From positions 62,001 to 126,000 of the forward strand of contig NZ_SDQE01000005.1 of the NCBI RefSeq assembly GCF_004153455.1: a stretch of 64,000 bases of DNA, in the 5' to 3' direction. Below the pieces are notes generated by a model. That model did not search any database, was not told the DNA's origin, and saw only the letters and a list, made by a program, of their open reading frames with translations. The translations under genes were made by a program, and so were the position numbers. Of this stretch, positions 25,643 through 34,965 are shown in pieces; position 1 is the first letter of the stretch, and every line of letters starts with the position of its first letter. The stretch comes from Allopusillimonas ginsengisoli (GTDB lineage Bacteria; Pseudomonadota; Gammaproteobacteria; Burkholderiales; Burkholderiaceae_B).

Positions 25643-25943
25643 AATAGGCGAGAGTGTGAGGGAAAACCCGTTGCAAGGCAAGACTTTTTGCAATGCCCAA
25701 AAATATCCGCGAGCGACAGTTGACAATGCAAGAAAGCCAGGCCTGTAAACGATTTAGCGCCGGAAAATGGCTGCCTTCAAGACAGAGAAAAAACAGGCGA
25801 AAAATGCTTGCAGGGCCACTATTCATGCAATGCAACATAGCCTTGTAGCAGTGCAATAAGACCCCAAAACATAATGGTAAACCCTAGTACCAGGTAATGC
25901 AATATATAAAGCCGATGCGTGCCTGGCCCGCCTTGCGGGTTTA
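25643..25943. other. Intergenic region with no convincing gene
   Basis: The gap between the phosphatase start and the 3' end of uvrB is AT-richer than its surroundings. On the plus strand there is a promoter-like pair, TTGACA about 25718 and TGTAAA 18 nt later, but no conserved open frame follows. A small hairpin, CCCGC-CTT-GCGGG (25927-25939) followed by TTTATT, lies near the right end. A small RNA on the plus strand is possible but unproven. Confidence 0.4.
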
Positions 25944-25987
25944 TTAAAAAAAGCCAAGATGTTGGTGTTTACCAACATTTTTTGGAC
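25944..25987. terminator. Bidirectional rho-independent terminator (uvrB 3' side)
   Basis: ATGTTGGT (25959-25966) and ACCAACAT (25971-25978) form a perfect 8-bp stem with a 4-nt loop. The stem can be extended by flanking CCAA/TTGG. A T run follows on the plus strand and another, CTTTTTTT, on the minus strand. It lies about 70 nt after the uvrB stop and most likely ends uvrB transcripts. Confidence 0.75.
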
Positions 25988-26055
25988 ATTTTTAAGAAAA
26001 ATAACAGCAAGACCGATACCTGATCAGACTTTCCCAGGTATGGTCAGTTCCCTGC

Positions 26056-28080
26056 TCATGAAAGCAAGGCTTTTTCCTTGAGCCTGTTCAGCGCATCTCG
26101 CGCCGCAGCCGCCTGCTCGAACTCGAGATTCTTGGCGTGATCCATCATCAATTTGGAAAGACGGCGCATTTCCCTGGCCAAAGACTTGTCGTCCCGCAGC
26201 ACCTCCGCAGGAATATCGTCCTCGACTGCAGTTGGCCGCGGTGCGCCCATGACACCATCAATCAATTCGCGCACCGCCTTGTTGACCCCACGCGCAGTAA
26301 TGCCATGCTCAGCATTAAAAGCCAATTGTTTTGCGCGCCTTCTTTCTGTTTCGTCCATGGCGCGACGCATTGAATCGGTAATACGGTCAGCATAGAGAAT
26401 AGCGTGTCCATTAATATTGCGCGCGGCACGGCCTATGGTTTGAATAAGGCTGCGCTCAGATCGCAAAAAACCTTCCTTATCGGCGTCCAGAATGGCGACC
26501 AGCGATACCTCAGGAATATCCAGCCCCTCGCGCAGCAGATTAATCCCGACCAGCACATCGAATACCCCCAGGCGCAGATCTCGAATAATCTCCACGCGCT
26601 CCACGGTGTCAATATCGGAATGCAAGTAGCGAACCTTAACCCCGCTTTCGGCAAGATAATCGGTCAGGTCCTCGGACATTCGCTTGGTCAGGGTGGTCAC
26701 GAGAATCCGCTCGCCAGCGCCGACACGGAGCTTGATTTCTCCCAGTAGATCATCCACCTGCGTCTGCGCCGGACGCACCTCGACAACCGGATCAACCAGG
26801 CCTGTGGGGCGCACGACCTGCTCTACCACATTATCCGCATGCTCTTTTTCGTAATTGGCGGGCGTGGCAGATACAAATATGCACTGTCGCATGCGGTGCT
26901 CGAACTCCTCCAGTTGCAAAGGCCGATTATCCATGGCCGAGGGCAACCGGAAACCGAATTGCACCAGCGTGGATTTGCGTGAGCGATCCCCGCGATACAT
27001 GGCGCTCAACTGCCCCATCGTTACGTGGCTTTCGTCGATGAACATCAGGGCATCCGCGGGCAGATAATCGATCAGTGTCGGCGGCGGCTCGCCGGGCGCC
27101 GCGCCGGAAAGATGGCGGGAATAGTTTTCAATACCCTTGCAGAACCCCAGTTCCTGCAGCATTTCAAGGTCGAAGCGGGTACGCTGCTCCAGCCGCTGCG
27201 CCTCCACCAGCTTGCCTTCCTGCGTCAGGAGCAAGAGGCGCTCACGCAGCTCATCCTTAATGGTTTCGATGGCGCGCAGTACGGTTTCACGCGGCGTGAC
27301 GTAATGCGAGCTGGGAAAGACGGTAAAACGCGGCACTTTCTGGCGCACTTTCCCCGTCAGGGGATCGAACATTTCGAGCGATTCGATTTCGTCATCAAAC
27401 ATGGTAATGCGAACAGCCAGTTCCGCATGCTCAGCCGGAAAGACATCCACCACCTCGCCACGCGCGCGAAAATTCCCGCGGGCAAACTCGACGTCGTTGC
27501 GCTCGTATTGCATCGCCACCAGGCGGCCCAAGAGCTCCTGGCGCGGAATGCGGTCGCCCGTACGCAGCGTCAGCACCATGGCATGGTAGTCACCCGGATT
27601 GCCAATGCCATAGATACAGGAAACGGTGCCAACAATAACGGTGTCACGCCGCTCCAGCAGGCTTTTGGTTGCCGACAGGCGCATCTGTTCGATATGCTCG
27701 TTGATGGACGAGTCTTTCTCGATGAACAGATCGCGCGCGGCCACGTACGCCTCGGGCTGATAGTAATCGTAGTAGGAAACAAAATACTCGACAGCGTTGC
27801 GCGGGAAGAATTCGCGCATTTCGGCATACAGCTGGGCCGCCAGCGTTTTGTTGGGCGCCAGGACGATGGCCGGACGGCCGCATTGCGCGATCACGTTGGC
27901 CATGGTGTATGTCTTGCCCGACCCCGTCACCCCCAGCAAGGTCTGGTACATCAGCCCATCTTCAATACCTTCTATGAGAGCATTGATGGCTTCCGGCTGG
28001 TCGCCGGCGGGCGGATACGGCCGATAAAGCTTAAATGGGCTGTTCGGGTATTCAATAAAACCGGGAGCGGGTGCATTCAT
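26056..28080 (-). CDS. uvrB: Excinuclease ABC subunit B
   Basis: Damage-verification helicase of nucleotide excision repair, working with UvrA and UvrC. The 674-residue protein has Walker A GVTGSGKT, the beta-hairpin [11 protein letters not shown] that clamps DNA, DESHVT (DEAD-like box), helicase motifs [20 protein letters not shown] and QTIGRAARN, and the C-terminal UVR domain ([19 protein letters not shown]). ATG 28080 is preferred and gives the normal length; a GTG 7 codons upstream is possible. No clear LexA box is seen in the short gap to the divergent aminotransferase. Confidence 0.97.
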   Translation of the reverse strand: MNAPAPGFIEYPNSPFKLYRPYPPAGDQPEAINALIEGIEDGLMYQTLLGVTGSGKTYTMANVIAQCGRPAIVLAPNKTLAAQLYAEMREFFPRNAVEYFVSYYDYYQPEAYVAARDLFIEKDSSINEHIEQMRLSATKSLLERRDTVIVGTVSCIYGIGNPGDYHAMVLTLRTGDRIPRQELLGRLVAMQYERNDVEFARGNFRARGEVVDVFPAEHAELAVRITMFDDEIESLEMFDPLTGKVRQKVPRFTVFPSSHYVTPRETVLRAIETIKDELRERLLLLTQEGKLVEAQRLEQRTRFDLEMLQELGFCKGIENYSRHLSGAAPGEPPPTLIDYLPADALMFIDESHVTMGQLSAMYRGDRSRKSTLVQFGFRLPSAMDNRPLQLEEFEHRMRQCIFVSATPANYEKEHADNVVEQVVRPTGLVDPVVEVRPAQTQVDDLLGEIKLRVGAGERILVTTLTKRMSEDLTDYLAESGVKVRYLHSDIDTVERVEIIRDLRLGVFDVLVGINLLREGLDIPEVSLVAILDADKEGFLRSERSLIQTIGRAARNINGHAILYADRITDSMRRAMDETERRRAKQLAFNAEHGITARGVNKAVRELIDGVMGAPRPTAVEDDIPAEVLRDDKSLAREMRRLSKLMMDHAKNLEFEQAAAARDALNRLKEKALLS

Positions 28081-28169
28081 GCCGGGCCTGTTACTGGACA
28101 CTTGAAGGTTAAGCCCTTTATTATCACACTATTGTCAAAAGTTTCTCTTACCACACGTTTCCTTCCCCC

Positions 28170-29369
28170 ATGACTTCTCTTTTCGAATCCGTCGAGCTCG
28201 CACCGCGCGACCCCATTCTTGGCCTTAACGAGCAATACAGCGCAGATACCCGCAGTCACAAGGTCAATCTCGGTGTTGGCGTTTACTACGATGACGACGG
28301 GCGCATCCCCTTGCTCGACGCCGTACGCAAGGCTGAAGAAGCCCGCGTTCAGGCTCATGCGGCGCGCGGCTACCTGCCCATTGACGGCATCCCCGGCTAC
28401 AACACGGGCGCGCAGGCCCTGTTGCTGGGCAAAGACTCTCCCCTGTCCAGCTCCGGCCGCGTACTCACGGCCCAGAGCCTGGGCGGCACAGGCGCGCTCA
28501 AGCTGGGGGCAGATTTCCTCAAGCGCCTGCTGCCCAATGCCAAGGTTGTCATCAGCAATCCCAGCTGGGAAAACCATCGCGCCTTGTTCGAGGCGGCTGG
28601 CTTTACCGTCGACACCTATCCCTACTACGATGCCAGCACGCATGGCCTTGATTTTGCGGGCATGCTCGAGGGCCTCAAAGCCCTGCCGGCAAAGACAATT
28701 GTCGTGCTTCACGCATGCTGCCACAATCCTACGGGGGTGGATCCCACGCTTGAGCAATGGGAACAGATTGCCGATATTGTCCGCGAACGTAACCTGGTGC
28801 CATTCCTGGATATCGCCTATCAGGGCTTTGGCGATGGCCTCGAAGAAGACGCAGCCGTGGTTCGCCTGTTTGCCGCGCGCGACGTCACCATGCTGATCAG
28901 TTCGTCTTTCTCCAAGTCGTTCTCGCTGTACGGCGAACGTGTTGGCGCCCTCACGCTGGTATGCTCGTCTCGCGAAGAGTCCAGCCGCGTCCTGAGCCAG
29001 CTCAAGCGCGTTATCCGTACCAATTACTCCAATCCTCCCACGCATGGCGGCATGATCGTATCGTCGGTGCTCAACACGCCCGAGCTCTTTCAGCGCTGGA
29101 CAGACGAATTGGCGGGCATGCGTAACCGCATTCGCAGCATGCGTACTCAACTGGTCGAAAAACTCAAGGCCAATGGGGTGCAGCAGAATTTTGACTTTGT
29201 GCTCTCACAGCGCGGCATGTTTTCGTATTCTGGCCTTACCTCCGCGCAGGTCGACCGTCTACGCGACGAACATGGCGTCTACGCGGTAAGCAGCGGGCGA
29301 ATCTGCGTGGCTGCACTGAACAGCCACAATATCGATGGCGTTGCCAAGGCCATTGCTGCCGTTATGTGA
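28170..29369 (+). CDS. Aromatic/aspartate aminotransferase, class I
   Basis: PLP enzyme exchanging amino groups between aspartate or aromatic amino acids and 2-oxoglutarate. The 399 residues follow AspC/TyrB along the whole length: NLGVGVYYDDDGRIPLLDAVRKAE, YLPIDGIPGYN, SNPSWENHRALFEAAG, HACCHNPTGVDPT, DIAYQGFGDGLEEDA, the PLP lysine in SSSFSKSFSLYGERVG, and SQRGMFSYSGL with the substrate-binding Arg further on (SSGRICVAALN). Sequence alone does not separate TyrB from AspC, so no symbol is given. It is transcribed divergently from uvrB, 89 nt apart. Confidence 0.94.
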   Translation: MTSLFESVELAPRDPILGLNEQYSADTRSHKVNLGVGVYYDDDGRIPLLDAVRKAEEARVQAHAARGYLPIDGIPGYNTGAQALLLGKDSPLSSSGRVLTAQSLGGTGALKLGADFLKRLLPNAKVVISNPSWENHRALFEAAGFTVDTYPYYDASTHGLDFAGMLEGLKALPAKTIVVLHACCHNPTGVDPTLEQWEQIADIVRERNLVPFLDIAYQGFGDGLEEDAAVVRLFAARDVTMLISSSFSKSFSLYGERVGALTLVCSSREESSRVLSQLKRVIRTNYSNPPTHGGMIVSSVLNTPELFQRWTDELAGMRNRIRSMRTQLVEKLKANGVQQNFDFVLSQRGMFSYSGLTSAQVDRLRDEHGVYAVSSGRICVAALNSHNIDGVAKAIAAVM

Positions 29370-29442
29370 TGCAGCCACAGGCCATGTCCGGCAGCGTCTT
29401 CCGCGACCAGGCTTGATCTTTTCCGCAAATTGTTGCAGAATC

Positions 29443-29468
29443 CAGACTGTATATAAATACAGTCTGGA
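29443..29468 (+). promoter_or_regulatory. LexA-binding SOS box
   Basis: CTGT-N8-ACAG at 29447-29462 is the core of an extended perfect inverted repeat with 11-bp arms around ATAA. It ends 5 nt before the lexA ATG, so LexA bound here would block its own promoter or initiation. It matches the E. coli SOS consensus very closely. Confidence 0.93.
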
Positions 29469-29473
29469 TCATC

Positions 29474-30127
29474 ATGGCCGTTAAGCTCACAGCACGTCAG
29501 CAGCAAATACTCGATCTCATCCGCAGCGACATCGCGCGCACAGGCTTTCCGCCCACCCGCGCCGAAATCGCCCGCACGCTGGGCTTCAAGTCTGCCAATG
29601 CCGCCGAAGACCATCTCAAGGCGCTTGCCCGCAAAGGCGCCATCGAGCTCACGGCAGGTGCCTCCCGAGGCATACGACTAACAGACACCATCTCCGGCAC
29701 GCCCTACCCTCAGTCTCAAGCACTGCCCGCTCTCTCTCAACTGCTGGTACCGCTTGTCGGTCGGGTCGCTGCTGGCAACCCCATACTCGCGGCCGAGCAT
29801 GTAGAGCGCGAAATCGGCATCGAGCCCGCCTTGTTTAGCCAAGTTCCCGACTATCTCCTGCGCGTGCATGGTTCCAGCATGCGAGACGCAGGCATCCTCG
29901 ATGGCGACCTGTTGGCTGTACGCAAATCGCCCGAAGCGCGCAATGGGCAGATTGTTGTCGCCCGGCTGGGCGACGATGTCACCGTCAAGCGCTTCGCACG
30001 CCATGGCCAACGCATCGAATTGCTTCCTGAAAACCCCGATTTCCAGCCTATCATCGTCACGCCTGAAGACGACTTCTCACTTGAAGGCATCGCGGTCGGG
30101 CTAATCCGCAGCACGCCACTGCATTAG
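29474..30127 (+). CDS. lexA: LexA repressor
   Basis: SOS regulator that self-cleaves with RecA on single-stranded DNA. The 217 residues hold the winged-helix DNA-binding domain (about 1-70; [28 protein letters not shown]), a short linker, the cleavage site Ala100-Gly101 in VGRVAAGNP, and the protease dyad Ser135 (HGSSM) and Lys172 (DVTVKRF). The self-operator overlaps the ribosome-binding region. It is monocistronic, ending at a strong terminator. Confidence 0.98.
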   Translation: MAVKLTARQQQILDLIRSDIARTGFPPTRAEIARTLGFKSANAAEDHLKALARKGAIELTAGASRGIRLTDTISGTPYPQSQALPALSQLLVPLVGRVAAGNPILAAEHVEREIGIEPALFSQVPDYLLRVHGSSMRDAGILDGDLLAVRKSPEARNGQIVVARLGDDVTVKRFARHGQRIELLPENPDFQPIIVTPEDDFSLEGIAVGLIRSTPLH

Positions 30128-30153
30128 GCATCTACGCCAGGCGCTGCACAAAG

Positions 30154-30199
30154 CACTGCCCCCATGTTGGGATTACCAGCATGGGGGCAGTGTTTTTTT
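30154..30199 (+). terminator. Rho-independent terminator of lexA
   Basis: A perfect 13-bp stem (30154-30166 with 30180-30192; CACTGCCCCCATG arm) with a 13-nt loop is followed directly by seven Ts. It starts 27 nt after the lexA stop. Confidence 0.93.
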
Positions 30200-30242
30200 G
30201 TACCGCAGTTCAAAAGTGTTGACTTGTCAGCTACCGGAGCCT

Positions 30243-30270
30243 GCCACGCCCAAGACTTCTTGAGCGTGGC
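30243..30270 (-). terminator. Stable hairpin downstream of lon
   Basis: On the minus strand GCCACGCTCAAG pairs with CTTGGGCGTGGC around a tight loop, 14 nt after the lon stop. There is no T tract, so it may be an RNA 3'-end protecting hairpin or a Rho-assisted end rather than a classic terminator. Confidence 0.45.
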
Positions 30271-30283
30271 CGCTCTTGGCTGA

Positions 30284-32752
30284 TTAATGCCTTAAACCAT
30301 CAGAGGTTTCGCCCGGATTTTTTGCAGTGGCCACCGCCTCTGCCGCCAAGCGAGCCACTTCTTCGTCTGACAGCGGCGTAGGCATGTTCTGCAATGCTAC
30401 TTCAAGCACCCGATCTATCCAACGCACTGGGATAATTTCCAGTTGATTCTTGACGTTGTCAGGAATCTCGGCGAGATCTTTCACGTTTTCCTCGGGAATC
30501 ATCACGGTCTTGATGCCACCGCGATGCGCGGCCAGGAGTTTTTCCTTGAGGCCACCGATACCCAACACTTCACCGCGCAGCGTGATTTCGCCTGTCATGG
30601 CGACGTCGGCACGTACGGGGATTCCGGTGAGTGCCGATACCATAGCCGTGGTGATGGCGATACCGGCAGATGGTCCGTCTTTTGGGGTTGCCCCTTCAGG
30701 AAAGTGCACGTGCAGATCGCGTTTCTCGAATGAGGTGTTGACGATACCCCATTTCTGGGCGCGAGCCCGCACCACCGTGCGCGCAGCCTCGACCGACTCT
30801 TTCATGACATCACCCAGGGAGCCGGTGCGAAGCACCACACCCTTGCCAGGCATATCAGCAACCTCGATCGTGAGCAGATCGCCGCCGACTTCCGTCCAGG
30901 CCAAGCCGGTAACCTGGCCAATCTTGTTTTCTTTCTCGGCATGGCCGAAATTGAAACGGCGCACACCCAGGAAATCATCAAGGTTCTCAGACGTAACGAC
31001 GACATTCTCGATAACCTGAGCGGGCGCGGCCTTGCGGCCCTTGGCAACGCCCGTCGCGTTCTTGCCAAGCAGCTTCTTGACAACTTTGCGGCAGATCTTG
31101 CTGATCTCGCGCTCGAGCGCACGGACACCGGCCTCGCGGGTGTAATAACGCACGATGTCGCGAATCGCGGACTCTTCGATCGTAAGCTCGCCATCCTGCA
31201 CGCCGTTGTTCTTCATGAGCTTGGGCAACAGGTGGTCGAAGGCAATGTGTACTTTCTCGTCTTCGGTGTAACCAGAGAGCCGGATAACCTCCATACGGTC
31301 AAGCAAGGCCGGCGGAATGTTCAAGGTATTGCTGGTTGCCACAAACATGACATCGGAGAGGTCGAAATCCACCTCGATATAGTGATCCTGGAAGGTATGG
31401 TTTTGTTCGGGATCCAATACCTCCAGCAGCGCCGACGATGGATCGCCCCGGAAATCCGCGCCAATCTTGTCGATTTCGTCGAGCAGGAACAGCGGATTGC
31501 GCACCGACACCTTGGCCATGTTCTGCAGAATCTTGCCAGGCATGGACCCGATATACGTACGACGGTGACCGCGTATCTCGGCTTCGTCCCGAACGCCCCC
31601 CAGAGCCATGCGCACAAACTTGCGGTTGGTGGCACGCGCGATGGACTGCCCCAATGACGTTTTACCCACGCCAGGAGGGCCTACGAGACAGAGGATGGGC
31701 GCCTTGAGCTTTTCGACCCGTTGCTGCACCGCCAGATACTCGACAATGCGTTCCTTGACCTTTTCGAGGCCATAGTGATCGGCGTCCAGCACCTGTTCGG
31801 CATTTGGTATGGAGTTGTTGATGCGGCTCTTTTTGCGCCAGGGCAAGCCAATGAGCGTATCAATGTAATTGCGCACTACCGTAGCCTCGGCGGACATCGG
31901 AGACATCAGCTTGAGCTTCTTGAGTTCGGAGTCAGCCTTCTTGCGGGCGTCCTTGGGCAGATGCGCAGCTTCGATTTTCTTTTCGAGCTCTTCGATATCG
32001 GCGCCGTCTTCGCCTTCGCCCAATTCTTTCTGGATGGCCTTGACCTGCTCATTCAGGTAATAATCGCGCTGGCTTTTTTCCATCTGCTTTTTGACTCGGC
32101 CGCGAATCCGCTTTTCGACCTGCAGAATGTCTATTTCGGATTCGAGCTGCGACAGCAGCTGCTCAAGCCGCGCGGACGTGCCGGTAATTTCGAGCATCTG
32201 CTGCTTTTGCTCGAGCTTGAGCGGCAAGTGTGCGGCAATGGTGTCCGCAAGGCGGCCAGCGTTATCAATACCCGTAAGTGAGGTGAGGATTTCTTGCGGG
32301 ATTTTTTTGTTGAGCTTGACGTACTGCTCGAACTGCGCCACAACTGCCCGGCGCAAAGCTTCGGATTCGGCCCCTTCTTCGGTTTCGGGCTCGACGGCGG
32401 AAACAACCGCCATGAAATGAGTATCAGCATCTGCGACACTCTTGATGCGGGCGCGCTGCACCCCTTCGACCAACACCTTGACGGTGCCGTCGGGCAGTTT
32501 CAGCATCTGCAAAATACTGGCGGCGCAACCGATCTCATAAAGATCATCGGGGCTGGGATCATCCTTGCTGGCAGACTTCTGAGCGACCAGCATAATGTTG
32601 TTGCCGCCTTCCATCGCCAGCTCGAGAGCCTTGATGGATCGCGGACGACCAACAAACAGGGGAATCACCATGTGCGGAAATACCACCACATCGCGCAAAG
32701 GCAGCAGTGGGAGGTCCGTGGGTTCAGCAGAAAGAATCTGGCTCGCAGACAT
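30284..32752 (-). CDS. lon: ATP-dependent Lon protease
   Basis: Cytoplasmic AAA+ serine protease that removes misfolded and regulatory proteins. The 822 residues show the N-terminal LON domain (LPLLPLRDVVVFPHMVIPLFVGR), coiled coils, Walker A GPPGVGKTSLG, Walker B FLLDEIDKIG, and the C-terminal protease with catalytic Ser in PKDGPSAGIA and the Lys in GGLKEKLLAA. A Lys/Ala-rich insert (KNATGVAKGRKAAPAQ) lies between the AAA+ and protease parts, common in betaproteobacteria as far as I recall. It follows clpX but is separated by a terminator and its own candidate heat-shock promoter. Confidence 0.98.
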   Translation of the reverse strand: MSASQILSAEPTDLPLLPLRDVVVFPHMVIPLFVGRPRSIKALELAMEGGNNIMLVAQKSASKDDPSPDDLYEIGCAASILQMLKLPDGTVKVLVEGVQRARIKSVADADTHFMAVVSAVEPETEEGAESEALRRAVVAQFEQYVKLNKKIPQEILTSLTGIDNAGRLADTIAAHLPLKLEQKQQMLEITGTSARLEQLLSQLESEIDILQVEKRIRGRVKKQMEKSQRDYYLNEQVKAIQKELGEGEDGADIEELEKKIEAAHLPKDARKKADSELKKLKLMSPMSAEATVVRNYIDTLIGLPWRKKSRINNSIPNAEQVLDADHYGLEKVKERIVEYLAVQQRVEKLKAPILCLVGPPGVGKTSLGQSIARATNRKFVRMALGGVRDEAEIRGHRRTYIGSMPGKILQNMAKVSVRNPLFLLDEIDKIGADFRGDPSSALLEVLDPEQNHTFQDHYIEVDFDLSDVMFVATSNTLNIPPALLDRMEVIRLSGYTEDEKVHIAFDHLLPKLMKNNGVQDGELTIEESAIRDIVRYYTREAGVRALEREISKICRKVVKKLLGKNATGVAKGRKAAPAQVIENVVVTSENLDDFLGVRRFNFGHAEKENKIGQVTGLAWTEVGGDLLTIEVADMPGKGVVLRTGSLGDVMKESVEAARTVVRARAQKWGIVNTSFEKRDLHVHFPEGATPKDGPSAGIAITTAMVSALTGIPVRADVAMTGEITLRGEVLGIGGLKEKLLAAHRGGIKTVMIPEENVKDLAEIPDNVKNQLEIIPVRWIDRVLEVALQNMPTPLSDEEVARLAAEAVATAKNPGETSDGLRH

Positions 32753-32781
32753 AGTAATTTCCTTAAAATTTACCTTGAGAT

Positions 32782-32812
32782 AAAAAAGGGAAGCCGAGGC
32801 CTCCCTTTTCAG
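32782..32812 (-). terminator. Rho-independent terminator between clpX and lon
   Basis: AAAAGGGAAGCC and GGCCTCCCTTTT pair around GA with one mismatch. Read on the minus strand the hairpin ends in CCCTTTTTTA. It separates clpX from lon, although it lies downstream of the candidate lon promoter and may therefore attenuate lon as well. Confidence 0.65.
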
Positions 32813-32825
32813 CTCTACCTGTAGG

Positions 32826-32856
32826 TATAAATAGAGGCGATTGCCAGGTTTTCAAG
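32826..32856 (-). promoter_or_regulatory. Candidate sigma-32 heat-shock promoter of lon
   Basis: On the minus strand CTTGAAA (ending at 32850) is followed 12 nt later by CCTCTATT, similar to the sigma-32 pattern CTTGAAA-N(13-14)-CCCCATNT. It is about 75-100 nt upstream of the lon ATG. lon is a classic heat-shock gene, which supports the assignment, but the spacing is slightly short. Confidence 0.45.
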
Positions 32857-32901
32857 GTTAAGCATACATGGCTGCTTGCAAAAAGACGATGCGCGTAAAT
32901 C

Positions 32902-34206
32902 CTAGGCCGCAGCGTCTTTAAGCTTTTTGGCTGGCGTCGACTGCCGTGAGCCTGGTTCGGCCTCGTCCTCATAAATGAGAATAGGCGTGCCTTGCCCGGT
33001 AACGGCGTTTTCGTCCAACACTACCCGTTTGACATCCTTCTGGGAAGGAAGTTCGTACATTGTTCCCAGCAAGGCCTGTTCCACGATGGAACGCAACCCC
33101 CGCGCGCCGGTGCGACGCTTGATTGCGCGCTTGGCAATGGCGGCCAGGGCACCAGGCCGGACATCGAGTTCGACTTCTTCCATTTCAAACAGTTTCTGAA
33201 ACTGCTTGATCAGGGAGTTCTTGGGTTCGGTCAGGATGCGAACAAGGGTGTCTTCCTGGAGCTCTTCCAGGGTTGCGACGACCGGCAGGCGACCGACCAG
33301 CTCGGGGATCAAGCCGAACTTGATGAGGTCTTCGGGTTCGACTTCGGCGAAGAGCTCCCCAACCCCGCGCTCTGTCTTGGCCCGTACCGAGGCGGAAAAC
33401 CCAATGCCGGATCGCTCAGTGCGATCGCGGATGATTTTTTCGAGCCCGTCGAAGGCACCGCCAACAATAAACAGGATATTGGTGGTGTCGACCTGCACGA
33501 AGTCTTGGTTTGGATGTTTGCGACCGCCCTGGGGAGGCACGGAGGCAACGGTTCCCTCGATAAGCTTGAGCAGCGCCTGCTGTACGCCCTCTCCGGAAAC
33601 ATCCCGGGTAATGGAGGGATTGTCGGCCTTGCGCGAGATCTTGTCGATCTCATCAATGTAAATAATGGCACGCTGGGCTTTTTCGACGTCGTAATTGCAA
33701 TTTTGCAGCAGTTTCTGAACGATGTTCTCGACGTCTTCGCCGACGTAGCCTGCTTCGGTAAGCGTGGTGGCATCAGCCATGACGAAGGGAACGTCCAGCA
33801 TGCGGGCCAAGGTTTGCGCAAGCAGCGTCTTGCCGGAGCCGGTTGGCCCGATCAGCAGAATATTGCTCTTGGAAAGTTCGACATCGTCGCCCTTGATTTG
33901 CCCGTAGCGTATGCGCTTGTAGTGGTTGTAGACCGCGACGGCGAGATTGCGCTTGGGCATATCCTGTCCGATCACGTATCCATCAAGAAATGTCTTGATT
34001 TCCTGCGGCGTGGGCAGTTCGTTGCGTATGGCGTCGCGCGCGGCTTCCTGGCTTTCTTCGATGATGATGTCGTTGCACAAATCGATGCACTCATCACAGA
34101 TGAATACCGAGGGCCCGGCAATGAGCTTGCGAACCTCATGCTGGCTTTTATTGCAGAATGAGCAGCGCAAGGTCTTTTCGTCCGCCGATCCTTTTTTTTC
34201 GGGCAT
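32902..34206 (-). CDS. clpX: ATP-dependent Clp protease ATPase subunit ClpX
   Basis: AAA+ unfoldase that feeds tagged proteins to ClpP. The 434 residues show the N-terminal C4 zinc-binding domain ([23 protein letters not shown]), Walker A GPTGSGKT, Walker [11 protein letters not shown], the ClpP-docking IGF loop in RSGIGFSAS, and sensor motifs up to [11 protein letters not shown]. It starts 96 nt after clpP, in the usual tig-clpP-clpX order. Confidence 0.98.
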   Translation of the reverse strand: MPEKKGSADEKTLRCSFCNKSQHEVRKLIAGPSVFICDECIDLCNDIIIEESQEAARDAIRNELPTPQEIKTFLDGYVIGQDMPKRNLAVAVYNHYKRIRYGQIKGDDVELSKSNILLIGPTGSGKTLLAQTLARMLDVPFVMADATTLTEAGYVGEDVENIVQKLLQNCNYDVEKAQRAIIYIDEIDKISRKADNPSITRDVSGEGVQQALLKLIEGTVASVPPQGGRKHPNQDFVQVDTTNILFIVGGAFDGLEKIIRDRTERSGIGFSASVRAKTERGVGELFAEVEPEDLIKFGLIPELVGRLPVVATLEELQEDTLVRILTEPKNSLIKQFQKLFEMEEVELDVRPGALAAIAKRAIKRRTGARGLRSIVEQALLGTMYELPSQKDVKRVVLDENAVTGQGTPILIYEDEAEPGSRQSTPAKKLKDAAA

Positions 34207-34302
34207 AAAACTCTTTCAGTCCAGTGGACAGGGCATGCACAATGCTGCCTGTCGAGTAATCACGACGGAACGTGATCCACATTCCGTCGACCTTCTGGCC
34301 CC

Positions 34303-34965
34303 TTACGCCTCGTCGGTGCGCGAGACCAGTACTTTGTCTACTAAACCATACGATACCGCATCTTCGGCCGACATGAAATTGTCACGCTCTGTATCAACAG
34401 CAATGCGCTCCACGGGTTGGCCAGTATTCTTGGCCAGGATCTCGTTGAGACGTTCGCGAAGACTGAGGATCTCGCGCGCCTGAATCTGGATATCCGACGC
34501 CTGCCCCTGCGTACCACCCGAAGGCTGGTGGATCATGATGCGGGAATTTGGCAAGGTATAACGCTTGCCCTTGGTGCCTGCGGACAGCAGAAAAGCGCCC
34601 ATACTGGCAGCCAGCCCCGTGCACAAGGTAGAGACATCAGGCTTGACGAACTGCATGGTGTCGTAAATGGCCATGCCCGCATACACCGATCCGCCCGGCG
34701 AATTGATGTACAGAGAAATGTCTTTTTCCGGATTTTCTGATTCCAGAAACAAAAGCTGCGCGACAACGAGGTTGGCGGACTGGTCGTTGACCGGCCCGAC
34801 AAAGAAAATGACGCGTTCACGCAGCAGCCGGGAATAAATGTCGTAGGACCGTTCGCCACGGCCCGACTGCTCGATCACGATGGGCACATAGCCCAACCCC
34901 GTCGGGGTTACCGAATCCCCGCCATACATGGATGCGTAAAAATCGGTAAATCGCGATGTCGTCAT
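34303..34965 (-). CDS. clpP: ATP-dependent Clp protease proteolytic subunit
   Basis: Serine peptidase forming the tetradecameric chamber used by ClpX/ClpA. The 220 residues carry the catalytic Ser121 in GLAASMGAF and His146 in MIHQPSGG, with the Asp further on in [10 protein letters not shown]. The sequence from [20 protein letters not shown] onward matches the mature enzyme; the first residues are probably a short propeptide. The ATG abuts the tig stop (TAAATG). Confidence 0.98.
   Translation of the reverse strand: MTTSRFTDFYASMYGGDSVTPTGLGYVPIVIEQSGRGERSYDIYSRLLRERVIFFVGPVNDQSANLVVAQLLFLESENPEKDISLYINSPGGSVYAGMAIYDTMQFVKPDVSTLCTGLAASMGAFLLSAGTKGKRYTLPNSRIMIHQPSGGTQGQASDIQIQAREILSLRERLNEILAKNTGQPVERIAVDTERDNFMSAEDAVSYGLVDKVLVSRTDEA

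Noticed and set aside
28081-28169. LexA box in the uvrB promoter gap
   Set aside because: No CTGT-N8-ACAG pattern with acceptable symmetry was found.
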